Of a DNA stretch of 64,000 nucleotides, positions 49,296 through 59,526 are shown in pieces (within the stretch, counting starts at the first letter, position 1; every line of letters starts with the position of its first letter). The position numbers were made by a program, and so were the translations under genes. Source of the stretch: Lachancea kluyveri NRRL Y-12651 (lineage: Eukaryota; Ascomycota; Saccharomycetes; Saccharomycetales; Saccharomycetaceae); the NCBI GenBank assembly GCA_000149225.2, contig CM000687.1, positions 424,501 through 488,500 on the forward strand, read 5' to 3'. The notes under the pieces were generated by a model, which searched no databases, was not told the DNA's origin, and worked only from the letters and a program-made list of their open reading frames with translations.

Positions 49296-50060
49296 TCATG
49301 AACTTTCGCTACTATTCATTTTTCTCTTTTTTCCCATACCAAACCAATTCTTAAACATATTCTTAAAGAAATGGACAATTCTTTGTAAAAATCCATCGTA
49401 AGTGCTGGGCGTTCCTCTTGTACTAATAGTGGTATCGGCTGTACCCGGTCTATGTGTGTTTACAGTGGCCTCTCCCTCACATCCGGCGGTCGAATATCCT
49501 TCTAGATCCGAGTCATTGATGACAACAGGAGGTTCTTCTTCCTCGGATATGGTAAAATGTTCGCTGACAGGAACTTTGGGGGTAGGATTTGGACTATCGG
49601 GACCCTCATCTTCACTAAATTCTTTGCGGCCGTCATTTCCATTTTCGTCTTTACCGACCGATGCAGTAGCAGGGGCATTAGTATTGGCATATCCTTTCTC
49701 CCCTTGCAACTGTTCGGGATTGCCCTTCGCTTCAGTTGTTTTTTCGCTTTCCTCGTTTGAAGGAAGTAATTCACGCTTGTTTAAATATAAAACATTGTTT
49801 TCATTCCCACGATCGTCAATCTCCTTAGCAAAATTGTCATCGGTAAACCAGTTTCCATCTCCATCAATAAATTTGAAATGGATTTTGAATTCGTTATCCC
49901 CAATAGCAAAGGATTTCAATTTTTCTGTATCGAGATTGTACTCCCATTGCTTTGAATCGTCCTGATAATGCATTGGTACAATAGCCCAATCGGTGAAATC
50001 ACCGGCGACTTTCAAGGCACTTGCTCCGTTTCCGGAGTGCTTAAAAATGATCTTACTCAT
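49296..50060 (-). CDS. UIP4: Uip4 orthologue, carbohydrate-binding-like domain protein
   Basis: 254 residues. The N-terminal 95 residues form an AMPK-beta/glycogen-binding (CBM48-like) immunoglobulin fold: SALKVAGDFTDWAIVPMHYQ, FKIHFKFIDGDGNWFTDDNF, ENNVLYLNKREL. The middle is acidic and disordered. The end is an amphipathic/hydrophobic helix, LQRIVHFFKNMFKNWFGMGK, which could bind a membrane. Assignment to UIP4 rests mainly on place: MF(ALPHA)1-UIP4-MRN1 are YPL187W-YPL186C-YPL184C with these orientations. Uip4 is a nuclear envelope/ER protein found with the SUMO protease Ulp1. Mdg1/Crp1 share the domain but lie elsewhere. Confidence 0.78.
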   Translation of the reverse strand: MSKIIFKHSGNGASALKVAGDFTDWAIVPMHYQDDSKQWEYNLDTEKLKSFAIGDNEFKIHFKFIDGDGNWFTDDNFAKEIDDRGNENNVLYLNKRELLPSNEESEKTTEAKGNPEQLQGEKGYANTNAPATASVGKDENGNDGRKEFSEDEGPDSPNPTPKVPVSEHFTISEEEEPPVVINDSDLEGYSTAGCEGEATVNTHRPGTADTTISTRGTPSTYDGFLQRIVHFFKNMFKNWFGMGKKRKMNSSESS

Positions 50061-50520
50061 TGCTGGTCTTTACTCGGAAAAATTACTGATCCCGTAAATG
50101 TGTGCCACTAGCTCTTACTTTCTAGCGTTCAATAAACTTGTCTTGAAATCTTCAAAATGTATTTGATAAATATAAATTTGCAAAATTGCACTAGATTAAA
50201 GAATCTGATTTTTCAAGGGGATTTAGTTAGACCCCACACAGGTCGTCCCTTGCCCACAAAGGGACGATGGCAGAAAAAGGGAGCACACCTCACGTGACTA
50301 GAAGATAGCTTTTACAACGGGAACAAGACTAAGAGCGTTAGATAAAACACATTGTTCATGCATAGTAGAATGTAAGTATATATATACTAGAAAACAAAGA
50401 AATCAGAAGTAAAGGGTGAGAAAGAAAAAAGGGATGAGAAGAAGAACGAGGAGATTGAAAGGGAAAGAAAGAGAGAAAGAGAGAAAAAAAAAAAAAAAAA
50501 AAAAAAAAAATAGAAATTGT
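50061..50520. other. Spacer UIP4-MRN1
   Basis: UIP4 promoter with a CACGTG hexamer at 50291-50296 (CTCACGTGAC), then a purine-rich strand from about 50395 that ends in the A27 tract next to the MRN1 stop. Confidence 0.55.
50484..50510. repeat. 27-base homopolymer A (T on MRN1 sense strand)
   Basis: Uninterrupted A27 on the plus strand, preceded by about 80 nearly pure purines. On the MRN1 sense strand it is T27 beginning 10 nt after the stop codon. Confidence 0.95.
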
Positions 50521-52111
50521 CTAGCGGAATTGGCGTGGTACATTGCCACATCTATCTTTGCCGAAATTAACCTTGAGATTTTTGAAGTAAGGATTACACT
50601 TGATCTTGTCGATGGCCAATATAGCGTTGCTGATGTTAGTGAAGTTGATAAAGCAACAGTTTTTTTCATGCAGAAAGTTAATTTGTTCTACTTCGCCAAA
50701 CTCTTGGAACGTTTCTCTCAGGTTTTGTTCGGTAAATATTGTTTCTCCTGTTTCGTCGATCGCATTGAAATCGATGTTTCCAACGTATATGTTTCTTGAA
50801 GCACCGTGGCTGACTGCTAATGCCAGCGCATTGGGCAAAGACCCGGAATGCTTGCCCCAACCAATTTTGCACCGTTTGTTGTGAATAGTTAAGCCATGCA
50901 AAGAGCTCATGGCGTAAAACTGTGCCGCTGCGGTTGGATCAATAAAAGTTACAAAACAAACGTGGCGATCGGATAGCAACTTTACGCTTTGAAGCAAACC
51001 TCCGCGAACAGCGTTGCAGATCTCTTCAATCTTAACATCCTTAGGTAGGTTGCCCAAATAAACTGTTCTATTACCTAAATTATTCGCACCGCCAGCCGAA
51101 GTAGCAATGGCAGCAGCTGCTGCAGATTGCTGCAGTAGCGTGCTTGAAATAAAATCCCTATCGGTGTTTTGTACCAAGTGCTCCATGCCCGCTGGCAAGC
51201 CTAAAAATTGGGCGGCATTGTGTTGCTGCGTTTTTGTTATGAAAGCGCATCTGTCTTTACCGTAAAATATCTTCTTATTGGTATAATAAGGGTTCACAGA
51301 GGCTAGGTTAGAGACTACTTTTATCGCGCTGAAGATGGAGGAGAAATGGACAAACGCAATGCCTTTATCGCGAACAATCTTTATAGATTCTATCTCACCA
51401 AAGTCATTCAAATCTTTTCTCAATTTTTCTTCGCTAACAATTTCTTCGTTGGGATCGGTACCAAATTGCGGAGCCAGTTGAGGATCCGTATTAAGTCTGC
51501 CGATATACACGTTCCTTGTGGCACCATCGCTGGCAATCCCAGCAGCAACAATTGGATCTATTGGTGTGGGTTTTCCCCAGCCAACCTTAATATCACGGCC
51601 CTCAATATTCAACCGTTTTAAAATAGCGTCCGAATGAAACAATAATGCAGAACTCTCGTCAACAAAGGAAATAAACGCGCACATTCTATCCGGTAAAATT
51701 TTTAATTCTTCGATAACACCGCTACGAACGTGATCCAACAATTGTTTTGCGGGCAAAAATGGGGGGATGTTCCCCAAGTATACTGTTCTACTTGGAGCGG
51801 AAATAAAATCGCGGGGATTATTCAGTTGCAGTTGTTGGGTAGGCAACGGGGCATTCGCAGCTGCAGCTACTGCTGCAACGGCAAACTTAGAAGTGCTAGA
51901 GGGCGTTCCAATTGTCTGTTGCGAAACAGAGTGGTTCGATGAGGTAGCCGATAATTGACTAGAAGAATTTTCAAAATCAACTGAAGATATACCAAAAGAT
52001 GGTTGTTGCTGCTGTCTGGTCACAGTAGGTAGGAAATTCACATACTTTTGGCTTGAAGAGTACAAATCATTGTTGATGTAGTCATTGTATGTGAGATCAG
52101 ACCAAACATGC

Positions 52112-52145
<34 letters not shown>

Positions 52146-52269
52146 GGTACTTCAAATCAGAAGTAGGGGAAATGGTGGTATACAACTCCTCATCCGTATT
52201 TGGAGAATGCGTAGCAGACCGGTTGAAGGAGTAAATTGGGGAGGGTAGGTACTGATTGTTGTAAGTCAT
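50521..52269 (-). CDS. MRN1: Multi-RRM RNA-binding protein Mrn1
   Basis: 582 residues (612 in S. cerevisiae), a translational regulator linked with chromatin remodelling defects and mRNAs of the cell wall and mitochondria. The N-terminus has a glutamine run encoded only by CAA (52107-52145), which makes it prone to slippage. Four RRMs follow: RTVYLGNIPPFLPAKQLLDH, RNVYIGRLNTDPQLAPQF, RTVYLGNLPKDVKIEEICNA and RNIYVGNIDFNAIDETG, with RNP1-like CAFISFVD, IAFVHFSS, VCFVTFID and CCFINFTN. The repeated VGWGK/IGWGK and YGKDRCAF ends mark the Mrn1 family. Position is that of YPL184C. Confidence 0.96.
52107..52145 (-). repeat. Pure CAA repeat coding polyglutamine in MRN1
   Basis: About 13 consecutive CAA codons without interruption (TTG on the plus strand), near 52107-52145. 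Confidence 0.9.
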
Positions 52270-52794
52270 TGCCGGTTTATGATATCAGAATGGAGTATAA
52301 AAACGAACGTGAAAGTGAACAAAAGGGTCTTTAATCAATGGAAAATCGTGGGCCTTGCAAATCAGGGAATCAATGGAGAATTGAAGTAAAACAAAAAATG
52401 GAATCCTAAATTTCAAATATCAGGTAAGACAGAAAAAAATGCACGTTGTAAAGATGTATAACAGATCGAATTAAAGAAAAAGATGATGGGAAATGATAGA
52501 ACTGAAAGATGAACTAGAATTGAATTAATACGTTGTAAAAAAAGGTTTTCTCCCCAAATCTAAATGTAATTTTGCTCCTAAACTGATCGAGAAAAGTTTC
52601 CTTTTTGTGTGTTCTTCTCTATAAATCAGATCCAGTACACGTTAAGGTATGAGATCTCATCTCGGAGAAAAAATTTTCCAGATCTCTTTGTGTCTTTCGT
52701 TAAACGTTATATCATTTATGTTACCCTGGTGAAATCTTTCTATCACGTGATCTTATGGGGCTTTCGATGAAGCAATTTGTTATTCCAAGTCTGT
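52270..52794. other. MRN1 upstream region
   Basis: About 525 bp. It holds the perfect palindrome ATCACGTGAT at 52742-52751 and A/T-rich leader sequence. No gene seen. Confidence 0.5.
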
Positions 52795-53734
52795 CTATGC
52801 CTCTTCCTCAGTACCACTCTCTCCTTCTTCTGAACGCTCGCTCGCCTTCAAAATCGGTGGTCCTGGTACTGGTCACGATCCCTGCTTCGTCCCTTGTTGG
52901 TCAGTTTCAAAAAATTCGGAATCCTCGTACTGGTCGTCGGTCTTGAAGCTGTTGACAAGATCTAGGTTAGCAGTTCTCGCTTTGGATTTTAAATAACCAT
53001 TGCCAAAAGATACATGAATGCCCCGCAATTTTATAATAGGTGGTGGTTTTTCTAAAGCTGGTCCAGATATCTTGGAAAAATCGTTAATAAGTTCTTCGTC
53101 TTGCAATTTGCCCCGTGACAATTTTCTACCCAGCTGTCTTGACAACTCTAACATCTTTCTTGGCTTTTTTTTCGTCAATCAATTCAGTAGCCACCCTGTC
53201 TAGTCTTAGTGTCTCTTTCTTTGATGATTCATTCTAATGTGTGCTCGTCCCCTTGCAGTTTACTTTTCTTTCTCTTCCAATTCCCTTTTTAGCTTATGTA
53301 ACTGGTGAATTTCTATGTTCCCTCGACAAAAACCCTGAAACATCGTAAAGCCTAACTCAAGAAAGTCTGTTCCCCTTAGTTGGAACCTCCATAAGCTTAA
53401 AGTTGTCAACTCTTTTTTAAGTATTTTGTTAGAACCACGTTTCAGCACCAACATCCAAGGCTCTTTATGCACGTCACGTAACCACTTGGTCTCAAAGAGA
53501 ATGTATGAACTGCCAGTGCCAAAAAATAAGCCTGCTGGCCAACACTACTGTGATCAATGCATGCCATATACCGTCTAGGCAGGTCAAATCCTTAATATTT
53601 GAACCTATAGCGCAGTAGGTGACATTACTGTGTTCAGGAGAAGCAATCTTTTGATTTGTATCAACTGCACATCAGAAAACTGGAACATATATCTCGACCA
53701 AATGACACCTTAAAAAACACAGTTTCTAATTCAT
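52795..53734 (-). pseudogene. LIF1: LIF1 (XRCC4-like end-joining factor) pseudogene
   Basis: In S. cerevisiae LIF1 (YGL090W) is divergent from NBP35 (YGL091C). Here the same place, minus strand left of NBP35, has a row of Lif1-like fragments in shifting frames. Fragment at about 53520-53266: FETKW and EPW align with FTKW and EVW of the Lif1 head, then a weak match through FLELGFTMFQGFC to LFEMADKLYKDIC and a helical KLKRELEEKEK before TAA. Next, in another frame, IIKERDTKTR (about 53228-53199); then in a third RVATELIDEKKAKKD aligns with RAMMVTLLNEKKKKI of the coiled coil. An acidic C-terminal part (52873-53178) continues past a TGA to EEGESGTEEEA and TAG at 52795. The N-terminal part (53734-53540) has two stops. 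At least six stops or shifts; no intron signals explain them. Confidence 0.75.
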
Positions 53735-54001
53735 TCTCTTTGATAAAGTACTGGTATATAGCTTAATTGCATCACTCCCGGCTAGTGGAATGTAGAACTC
53801 GATGCCATATTGGCAAGACTATTTACTAAAGGGAGCCCTGCTCCATTCTTCATATTCGTTAGTTGCGATGATGGGTAGTTGATAATGGCACGTGATACAA
53901 TGAGAAGAGGAAAAAGAAAGATTAGTAAAACGAAATGGGGGATTGACAAATTGTATTCTCACTCTCTTATTCGACTTTTGAAGTAAAGTAAAAAGCTACT
54001 A
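53735..54001. promoter_or_regulatory. NBP35 promoter region
   Basis: About 270 bp between the LIF1 relic and NBP35. A CACGTG hexamer (GCACGTGATA) is at 53889-53894, 108 bp before the NBP35 ATG. Confidence 0.5.
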
Positions 54002-54988
54002 ATGACAGCAGAAGTTATTAACAATAACAACCAGGTAATACCGCCAGAGTATGAATTAAAACAACCAGAGCCAGAACACTGTCCTGGCCCAGAATCGGAA
54101 AATGCTGGTAAAGGTGATGCTTGTGCTGGTTGTGCCAATAAGGATATATGCGAGAGCCTTCCAAAAGGGCCGGATCCGGATATTCCATTGATCACTGAAA
54201 ATTTATCACAAATTAAACACAAAGTACTTGTTTTATCCGGGAAAGGCGGTGTTGGTAAGTCCACATTCACGACAATGCTAAGCTGGGCACTATCGGCTGA
54301 CGAAGATCTTCAGGTGGGCGCGATGGATTTGGATATATGTGGACCCTCATTACCACGTATGTTGGGGTGTGTTAAAGAAACTGTTCATGAATCTAATACC
54401 GGTTGGACTCCGGTTTATGTTGCCGATAATTTGGCAACTATGTCTATCCAATTCATGTTGCCTGAGGATGACTCGGCAATTATTTGGAGAGGATTGAAAA
54501 AAAATGCGTTGATCAAGAAATTTCTAAAAGATGTAGACTGGGACGCTTTGGACTATTTGATCGTCGATACGCCGCCAGGTACTTCAGACGAACATATCTC
54601 TATAAACAAGTACATGAAGGAATCTGGAATTGATGGGGCTTTGGTCGTCACGACGCCTCAAGAAGTGGCGCTTTTAGATGTTAGAAAGGAAATAGATTTT
54701 TGTCGCAAGGCTGGAATTAGAGTCCTAGGGCTAGTAGAAAACATGAGTGGATTCGTTTGTCCTAATTGCAAAGGCGAGTCCCAAATTTTTAAGCCAACCA
54801 CCGGCGGCGGAAAAGCTCTTTGCACAGAAATGGGTGTGCCATTTTTGGGTTCAGTCCCTTTAGATCCTAGGATAGGTAGATGTTGTGACAATGGTGAAAG
54901 CTTCCTAGATGCCTACCCTGAGAGTCCAGCCTCTGTGGCAATTCTAAATGTGGTGGAAGCCTTAAGGGATGCCGTCGGTGATTTCTAA
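54002..54988 (+). CDS. NBP35: Cytosolic Fe-S cluster scaffold Nbp35
   Basis: Essential P-loop NTPase of the cytosolic iron-sulfur assembly (CIA) pathway, forming a heterotetramer with Cfd1. 328 residues, the family length. The N-terminal [4Fe-4S] ligands are Cys27, Cys41, Cys44 and Cys50. The P-loop with deviant Walker A is GKGGVGKST (80-88), and the bridging cluster ligands are Cys253 and Cys256 in [20 protein letters not shown] is the switch region. All ligands are intact. Its convergent neighbour is NUP145 (118 bp), as YGL091C/YGL092W. Confidence 0.97.
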   Translation: MTAEVINNNNQVIPPEYELKQPEPEHCPGPESENAGKGDACAGCANKDICESLPKGPDPDIPLITENLSQIKHKVLVLSGKGGVGKSTFTTMLSWALSADEDLQVGAMDLDICGPSLPRMLGCVKETVHESNTGWTPVYVADNLATMSIQFMLPEDDSAIIWRGLKKNALIKKFLKDVDWDALDYLIVDTPPGTSDEHISINKYMKESGIDGALVVTTPQEVALLDVRKEIDFCRKAGIRVLGLVENMSGFVCPNCKGESQIFKPTTGGGKALCTEMGVPFLGSVPLDPRIGRCCDNGESFLDAYPESPASVAILNVVEALRDAVGDF

Positions 54989-55106
54989 ATAAAGCATATT
55001 CATTCTTGCATGTAGTCCTGTATAGTAATATCAAAGTTTGTTTTTTTTTTTCTTTCTTCTTTTTGGTTTCCTGGAATATTGTACAATTATTTAAGCTACA
55101 ACTTTT

Positions 55107-58100
55107 CTAAAATTCTGAAAGAATACTTTCGAGGTAAACTCTCTCAGGTTGACCTAAAGGCAATTCTAACAGCTTATCTTTGGTACTCTGTACTGACACA
55201 GCGTCCTTGAACTTCTTCAAAAATACAGAACAGACTTTTTCAGACATTAAACTGCAGCAAACTGGAAGATTTTTTGAGTCTGTCTGTTCTCCATATAAAA
55301 TTGGTAATCCTTGAACCAATTTCTCCATCAATGTTCTACTGGTGTCCCTGTCAAGGATGAATTTCAAATAACAGTCGAAAACCCCCAGACTTTTTTCCCA
55401 ATTTTTCATTTCATAAGCCGGAAACACAGATAAGAGTTGGCGTAGTGTGTTTAGACCCTCTTCGTTTTCAGAACTTTTTATGATCAAGCTGGGCGCAACT
55501 TTACTAACAATAACTTGCTCTGCAAGACTGAAACATTCAGCTTTTAACAAATTTCTTGTTTCAGAGAGATAATCGTTGTTATACTTGTCGCTTAGTGCCA
55601 ATGCCTGGTATACAATTTTTGGTGGAATATTCAATCTTTGTAGTACTTGCTCATTGGAAGGCTTGGCAAAAAAGTTGATCTCTGTACTAATTAGTAAATC
55701 AGCCTGCTTCTTGGCAGCATAATCGCTGTTTAGAAATGATAGTGTAAACAATGCCTCATTAAGCATCTGGTTGATTTTTAGCTGTTCAACAAATTGTAGA
55801 GTAACCCTATCACACAGGTCATCAGAAAATTTGTAATCACCATTAGATTTTAAAATTTGGATGAAAAACCATGGTAAGCGTACATCCGTTGAAATCCCCA
55901 GTAATTTAAGATTGCCAAAAATAGTTTCTGATCTGCCCTTGTTAGCGAAAAGTCTTAAGATACACGAGGTGATATCATGCGCTTCCGGGTTGGTTCCAAT
56001 GTGTGGATTTTCAAAGAAATTCTGGACTAGCTTTTCTAGAGTATAGCCATCGATATCTCCGTAAAATAGTTGAAGGCCCAAATTTGCTAACCAGGAAAAT
56101 TGGCATGATATATCTATTAAGCATTTTGAGTCAAATGGATAGCCGGTCAACAACTGATATATTTTGACGATAGAAGAATCAACTTTGGCCCCGATAGCTT
56201 TCCACTTCGACAGTTGAAGGGAGGCCAAATCACGAACCCTTGGATCATTGGAGCCAAGTAGTGTCACTAAAATTGCTAAATGACCATTTCCAGATTCAAT
56301 GGACAGTTTTGTAGCACCGACAATATCGTTGATCGCCAGATGTAAAAAGATTTTTTCATTGACTTCGGGGGTGAGGTTAAGTTTAGAGTTGATTTCATCA
56401 CTGATTTGGCTTACAATCCATTTGCATAACTTTTGATGTCTTTGCTTTTTGATCAAAACAATTTCAACATCTTTTTTTTCTACTTTATGTGGAATGCACA
56501 TGCTGTCGAATAGTATGGAAGCCAATTCCCACACTTTTTGTTCTTGAGAAACATTTTTGTATGCATCTGCAATATCTTCAAATTTTAAGGGTAACTGTTT
56601 GATGGCAGGATATCCGTTAGTTTCTCTTTTTGAAATGATTGAATTGCTCAAATGCTTCTTGAAAAGATTGTCGATAGAAGATTTGTTTTTTTGTAAAGAA
56701 GATTCCAGAGCCTGTTTGAAAAAGCCAGAATCAGAACTTCCACCCTTTACAAGTAATGTAGAGTCCATGTTAAACTTTGCTACGTTAATCGTACTGTCAA
56801 GTCTCATTTGCTTTTTGACCGTCTTGTAAAGTTCCATCTTTTTTTTGAGAGATCCAAACAGCATGTCATCAACATTATCTGGTTGAGATTTTACCAAAGC
56901 ATTTGAAAATGCAAATACGGAATTGCAAGATGAACCGGATAATTTTAGTTGTTCTAACCAATTGTTTGAAACATCCAAATTGGGCTCAGATTCCAAACCC
57001 ACAAAATCTTCCTCGTCGACATCAGAAGGTTCATACTGTCTTTCTTCAATCATTTCTGGTAACTCAGAGTTTTCGATCTCTTCGTCATTGAAATTTCCCT
57101 GTTGTAAGGCAAATGAATTGTGAGCAGAATCAAACATTTCCATCTTGTCATCTTGAGGAATATGAACTATCTGATTGAATGCACCCGGAATACTTTCATC
57201 TCCTTGTGTTTGGTTTGCTCTACGTTTAGGCATAGCAATTGCTCTTTGTCTTATTTCCTCCCTTCTAGCCGTTTCAGCTTCTTCTTCATCAACTTCGATA
57301 TCTTCATCATTAAGCAAGCCCCAGATGCTGAAGTGCTTGACTTTGAAAATCCAAATCCCGCCAAAAGGGTTATAGGATATGAATTCCATGTCCCTTAACT
57401 TTTTTAATTTTCTGACAAAAAGTTGAACTTCTGTTAATTTAGAGTTATCGATGATGGGTTCTTTAGTTTTTCTATCGATTGGGTAGACACGTTCCAATGT
57501 GATGGTAGCAGGAACATTCAAACCATATCCCACAGATGGTTTTACAGATTCATCAGGATAGACCTCGACTGTTTTATTGTCATTGAAAATAACTATGTTA
57601 TCAAACAGATAATTTTCTAAATCATCTGCGAATGCAGTCAAGTCAACATCGTAATCAAATGCCACTGACCCGTAGCCTTTACGCCCGATTACGAAATTTG
57701 ATACGGCAGATAACTGTTTGACCGGCAATTGTAGCAGCTGCTCAATTGATGGGGAGCACCAGTAATCGGTGTTCTCGTTTTGTTCATTTTCGCTTTGATC
57801 TAGAGCATGGGTTTCTGGATCAGATAGTTGCTCTTCTCCTGACCTGGTAAATATGTGTGATTCCGGAGTCGTTTCACGTTCATTTTTACTGTCACCGAGT
57901 ATCTTTACTTTAGTGGTGGAGCTCTTGCCGTCTAGCAGTTTTAGTTTCTTAGCGGCACTTCTCTTTGTATCGATCTTTAGTTTGCGCATTTCTGAGATGT
58001 CATTTCTCTTTACAAGCGGTGTCAGGTTGGTCAAACCACCAAAGGTTAGCTTATTTAAAGAATTTTTTAATGATGGCTCGCTGGATCTTTCAGAAGCAAC

Positions 58101-59135
58101 ATTTCCCTTAAATGCCAATGCCTTATGGGAGGGAGAAAAGAGACCATGCGTGGTTTCAACGCTCTTGACAGAGTTTAGTCTGGAGCTTAGTTTGCTGATT
58201 AAAGTAGGTTGCGCCTGTGTAGCAAAAGATACGCCATTGCCTATGGAGGAGGTAGAAAGAGTTCTTTTTCTCTCGAGGTTAAAAGCTTCTTTGTTGGTCG
58301 GCTTCTTCTTTTTCAAGGATGTTGTAATTGATTCTGGCATGCTAGAGATGTTTACTGGTAGACTTCCAATCTGTAAACCATATGGGTTGTCAGAAAGGGA
58401 AGCAACTTGTTGTTGCTGTTGCTGCTGTTGTTCCCTATTTCCGAATAATGAACCTGGGTTTATTTGTTGCGTTGTGTTGTTAAACAAACCTGTGGAAGTA
58501 GAGTTACCAGTGGCGCTACTAGTACCGAAAAGACTAGTTGAATTTGTACCAGCTACAGGCAGCTTGTTGCCAAATAAATTGTTGGACATTGGTGTGTTAT
58601 TACTGTTGTTGGCTTTGCTAAACAGCCCACTAGAGGCATTTGCAGGGGCGGTTGTGGTGTTGTTGTTGTTGGAATTTCCAAACAACCCCCCAGTAGAATT
58701 AAGAGGTGCTTGATTTGAAATGCCTGTATTACTAGTATTGCCAAACATCCGACTAGTTGTGTCGGTGGTTGCTTTGATGTTGTTGCTGGTGTTGTTACTA
58801 CCAAACAAACCACCGGTTGCAGTGTTACCACCGTTCGCATTGCTGTTCCCTCCAAATAATGAACTGGAAGTGGAGGCAGGTTTATTGTTACCAAATAAGC
58901 CACCAGATGTAGTATTATTTGCATTCGTTGTGGTCCCATTTCCAAATAGCCCACCAGAAGGAGTAGGGCTTGAAACAGCATTGTTATTGGTACTGTTTAA
59001 GTTGCTAAAAAGACCGCCGCTCGGTTTTGGGCGCGGCTGGAAAGCATTGGTAGCAGGAGTCGGTGTAGATGTAGGGGTAGAAGTACTTAAATTGCTACCG
59101 AATAGGGAGTTACCGCCAGCATTAGCGCCAAACAT
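55107..59135 (-). CDS. NUP145: Nucleoporin Nup145 precursor (autoproteolytic)
   Basis: 1342 residues (1317 in S. cerevisiae), cut into Nup145N and Nup145C. Nup145N (1-602) starts with about 250 residues of GLF/GLFG repeats (TGGLFGNS, ASSGLFSK, PGSLFGN) separated by N/T/S spacers, then an RNA-binding-like linker and the Nup98 autoproteolytic domain from about 455. The cleavage site is HF|SIW, with His601, Phe602 and Ser603; the histidine and nucleophilic serine are both kept. Nup145C (603-1342) is the alpha-helical Nup84-complex subunit that binds Sec13 through its N-terminal beta blade and Nup84/Nup120 further on. Confidence 0.97.
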   Translation of the reverse strand: MFGANAGGNSLFGSNLSTSTPTSTPTPATNAFQPRPKPSGGLFSNLNSTNNNAVSSPTPSGGLFGNGTTTNANNTTSGGLFGNNKPASTSSSLFGGNSNANGGNTATGGLFGSNNTSNNIKATTDTTSRMFGNTSNTGISNQAPLNSTGGLFGNSNNNNTTTAPANASSGLFSKANNSNNTPMSNNLFGNKLPVAGTNSTSLFGTSSATGNSTSTGLFNNTTQQINPGSLFGNREQQQQQQQQVASLSDNPYGLQIGSLPVNISSMPESITTSLKKKKPTNKEAFNLERKRTLSTSSIGNGVSFATQAQPTLISKLSSRLNSVKSVETTHGLFSPSHKALAFKGNVASERSSEPSLKNSLNKLTFGGLTNLTPLVKRNDISEMRKLKIDTKRSAAKKLKLLDGKSSTTKVKILGDSKNERETTPESHIFTRSGEEQLSDPETHALDQSENEQNENTDYWCSPSIEQLLQLPVKQLSAVSNFVIGRKGYGSVAFDYDVDLTAFADDLENYLFDNIVIFNDNKTVEVYPDESVKPSVGYGLNVPATITLERVYPIDRKTKEPIIDNSKLTEVQLFVRKLKKLRDMEFISYNPFGGIWIFKVKHFSIWGLLNDEDIEVDEEEAETARREEIRQRAIAMPKRRANQTQGDESIPGAFNQIVHIPQDDKMEMFDSAHNSFALQQGNFNDEEIENSELPEMIEERQYEPSDVDEEDFVGLESEPNLDVSNNWLEQLKLSGSSCNSVFAFSNALVKSQPDNVDDMLFGSLKKKMELYKTVKKQMRLDSTINVAKFNMDSTLLVKGGSSDSGFFKQALESSLQKNKSSIDNLFKKHLSNSIISKRETNGYPAIKQLPLKFEDIADAYKNVSQEQKVWELASILFDSMCIPHKVEKKDVEIVLIKKQRHQKLCKWIVSQISDEINSKLNLTPEVNEKIFLHLAINDIVGATKLSIESGNGHLAILVTLLGSNDPRVRDLASLQLSKWKAIGAKVDSSIVKIYQLLTGYPFDSKCLIDISCQFSWLANLGLQLFYGDIDGYTLEKLVQNFFENPHIGTNPEAHDITSCILRLFANKGRSETIFGNLKLLGISTDVRLPWFFIQILKSNGDYKFSDDLCDRVTLQFVEQLKINQMLNEALFTLSFLNSDYAAKKQADLLISTEINFFAKPSNEQVLQRLNIPPKIVYQALALSDKYNNDYLSETRNLLKAECFSLAEQVIVSKVAPSLIIKSSENEEGLNTLRQLLSVFPAYEMKNWEKSLGVFDCYLKFILDRDTSRTLMEKLVQGLPILYGEQTDSKNLPVCCSLMSEKVCSVFLKKFKDAVSVQSTKDKLLELPLGQPERVYLESILSEF

Positions 59136-59526
59136 TCTCTATCAATGATTCTTCTTTTCGTTATGTAGAATCCAATGAGGTAAAAGAACAAATAGTTGAT
59201 AGTCAAAACAGAGACTCCTATGTGTTTAGCTGAGTACTAGGTGTAAATAACAATTGAGGTTTCCCTGATATAATCGAACTAATGCTTAGAAAAAAAACTT
59301 GTCCTGGTTGGATCTTTAGCTCTCAGCTTAGTTCGAGATCTTGACCAAAATATTGTATGGAAACAGAACGAAATTTTTTAAGTTGAGAAAAATTTGTCTA
59401 TGCGTCGTAAAAACGTCAATGAGACATGTGATCAAAAGCAATGTATCTCGACGTTATTACCACTAGTAGGCCTTAACCGTTAGTTTTAGAGTACTAATAA
59501 ATATATCCGTATTTCCTTGAAATGAA
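59136..59526. other. Intergenic region NUP145-SPC105
   Basis: About 390 bp upstream of NUP145 and downstream of SPC105; nothing recognised. Confidence 0.5.

Noticed and set aside
53178-53472. Two separate small genes left of NBP35
   Set aside because: Their starts are TTG and GTG, and they align in order with Lif1 together with fragments in other frames, so a pseudogene explains them better.
53160-53740. An intron-containing intact LIF1
   Set aside because: No GTATGT-type donor or TACTAAC branch site fits the positions where the frame changes, and more than one junction would be needed.
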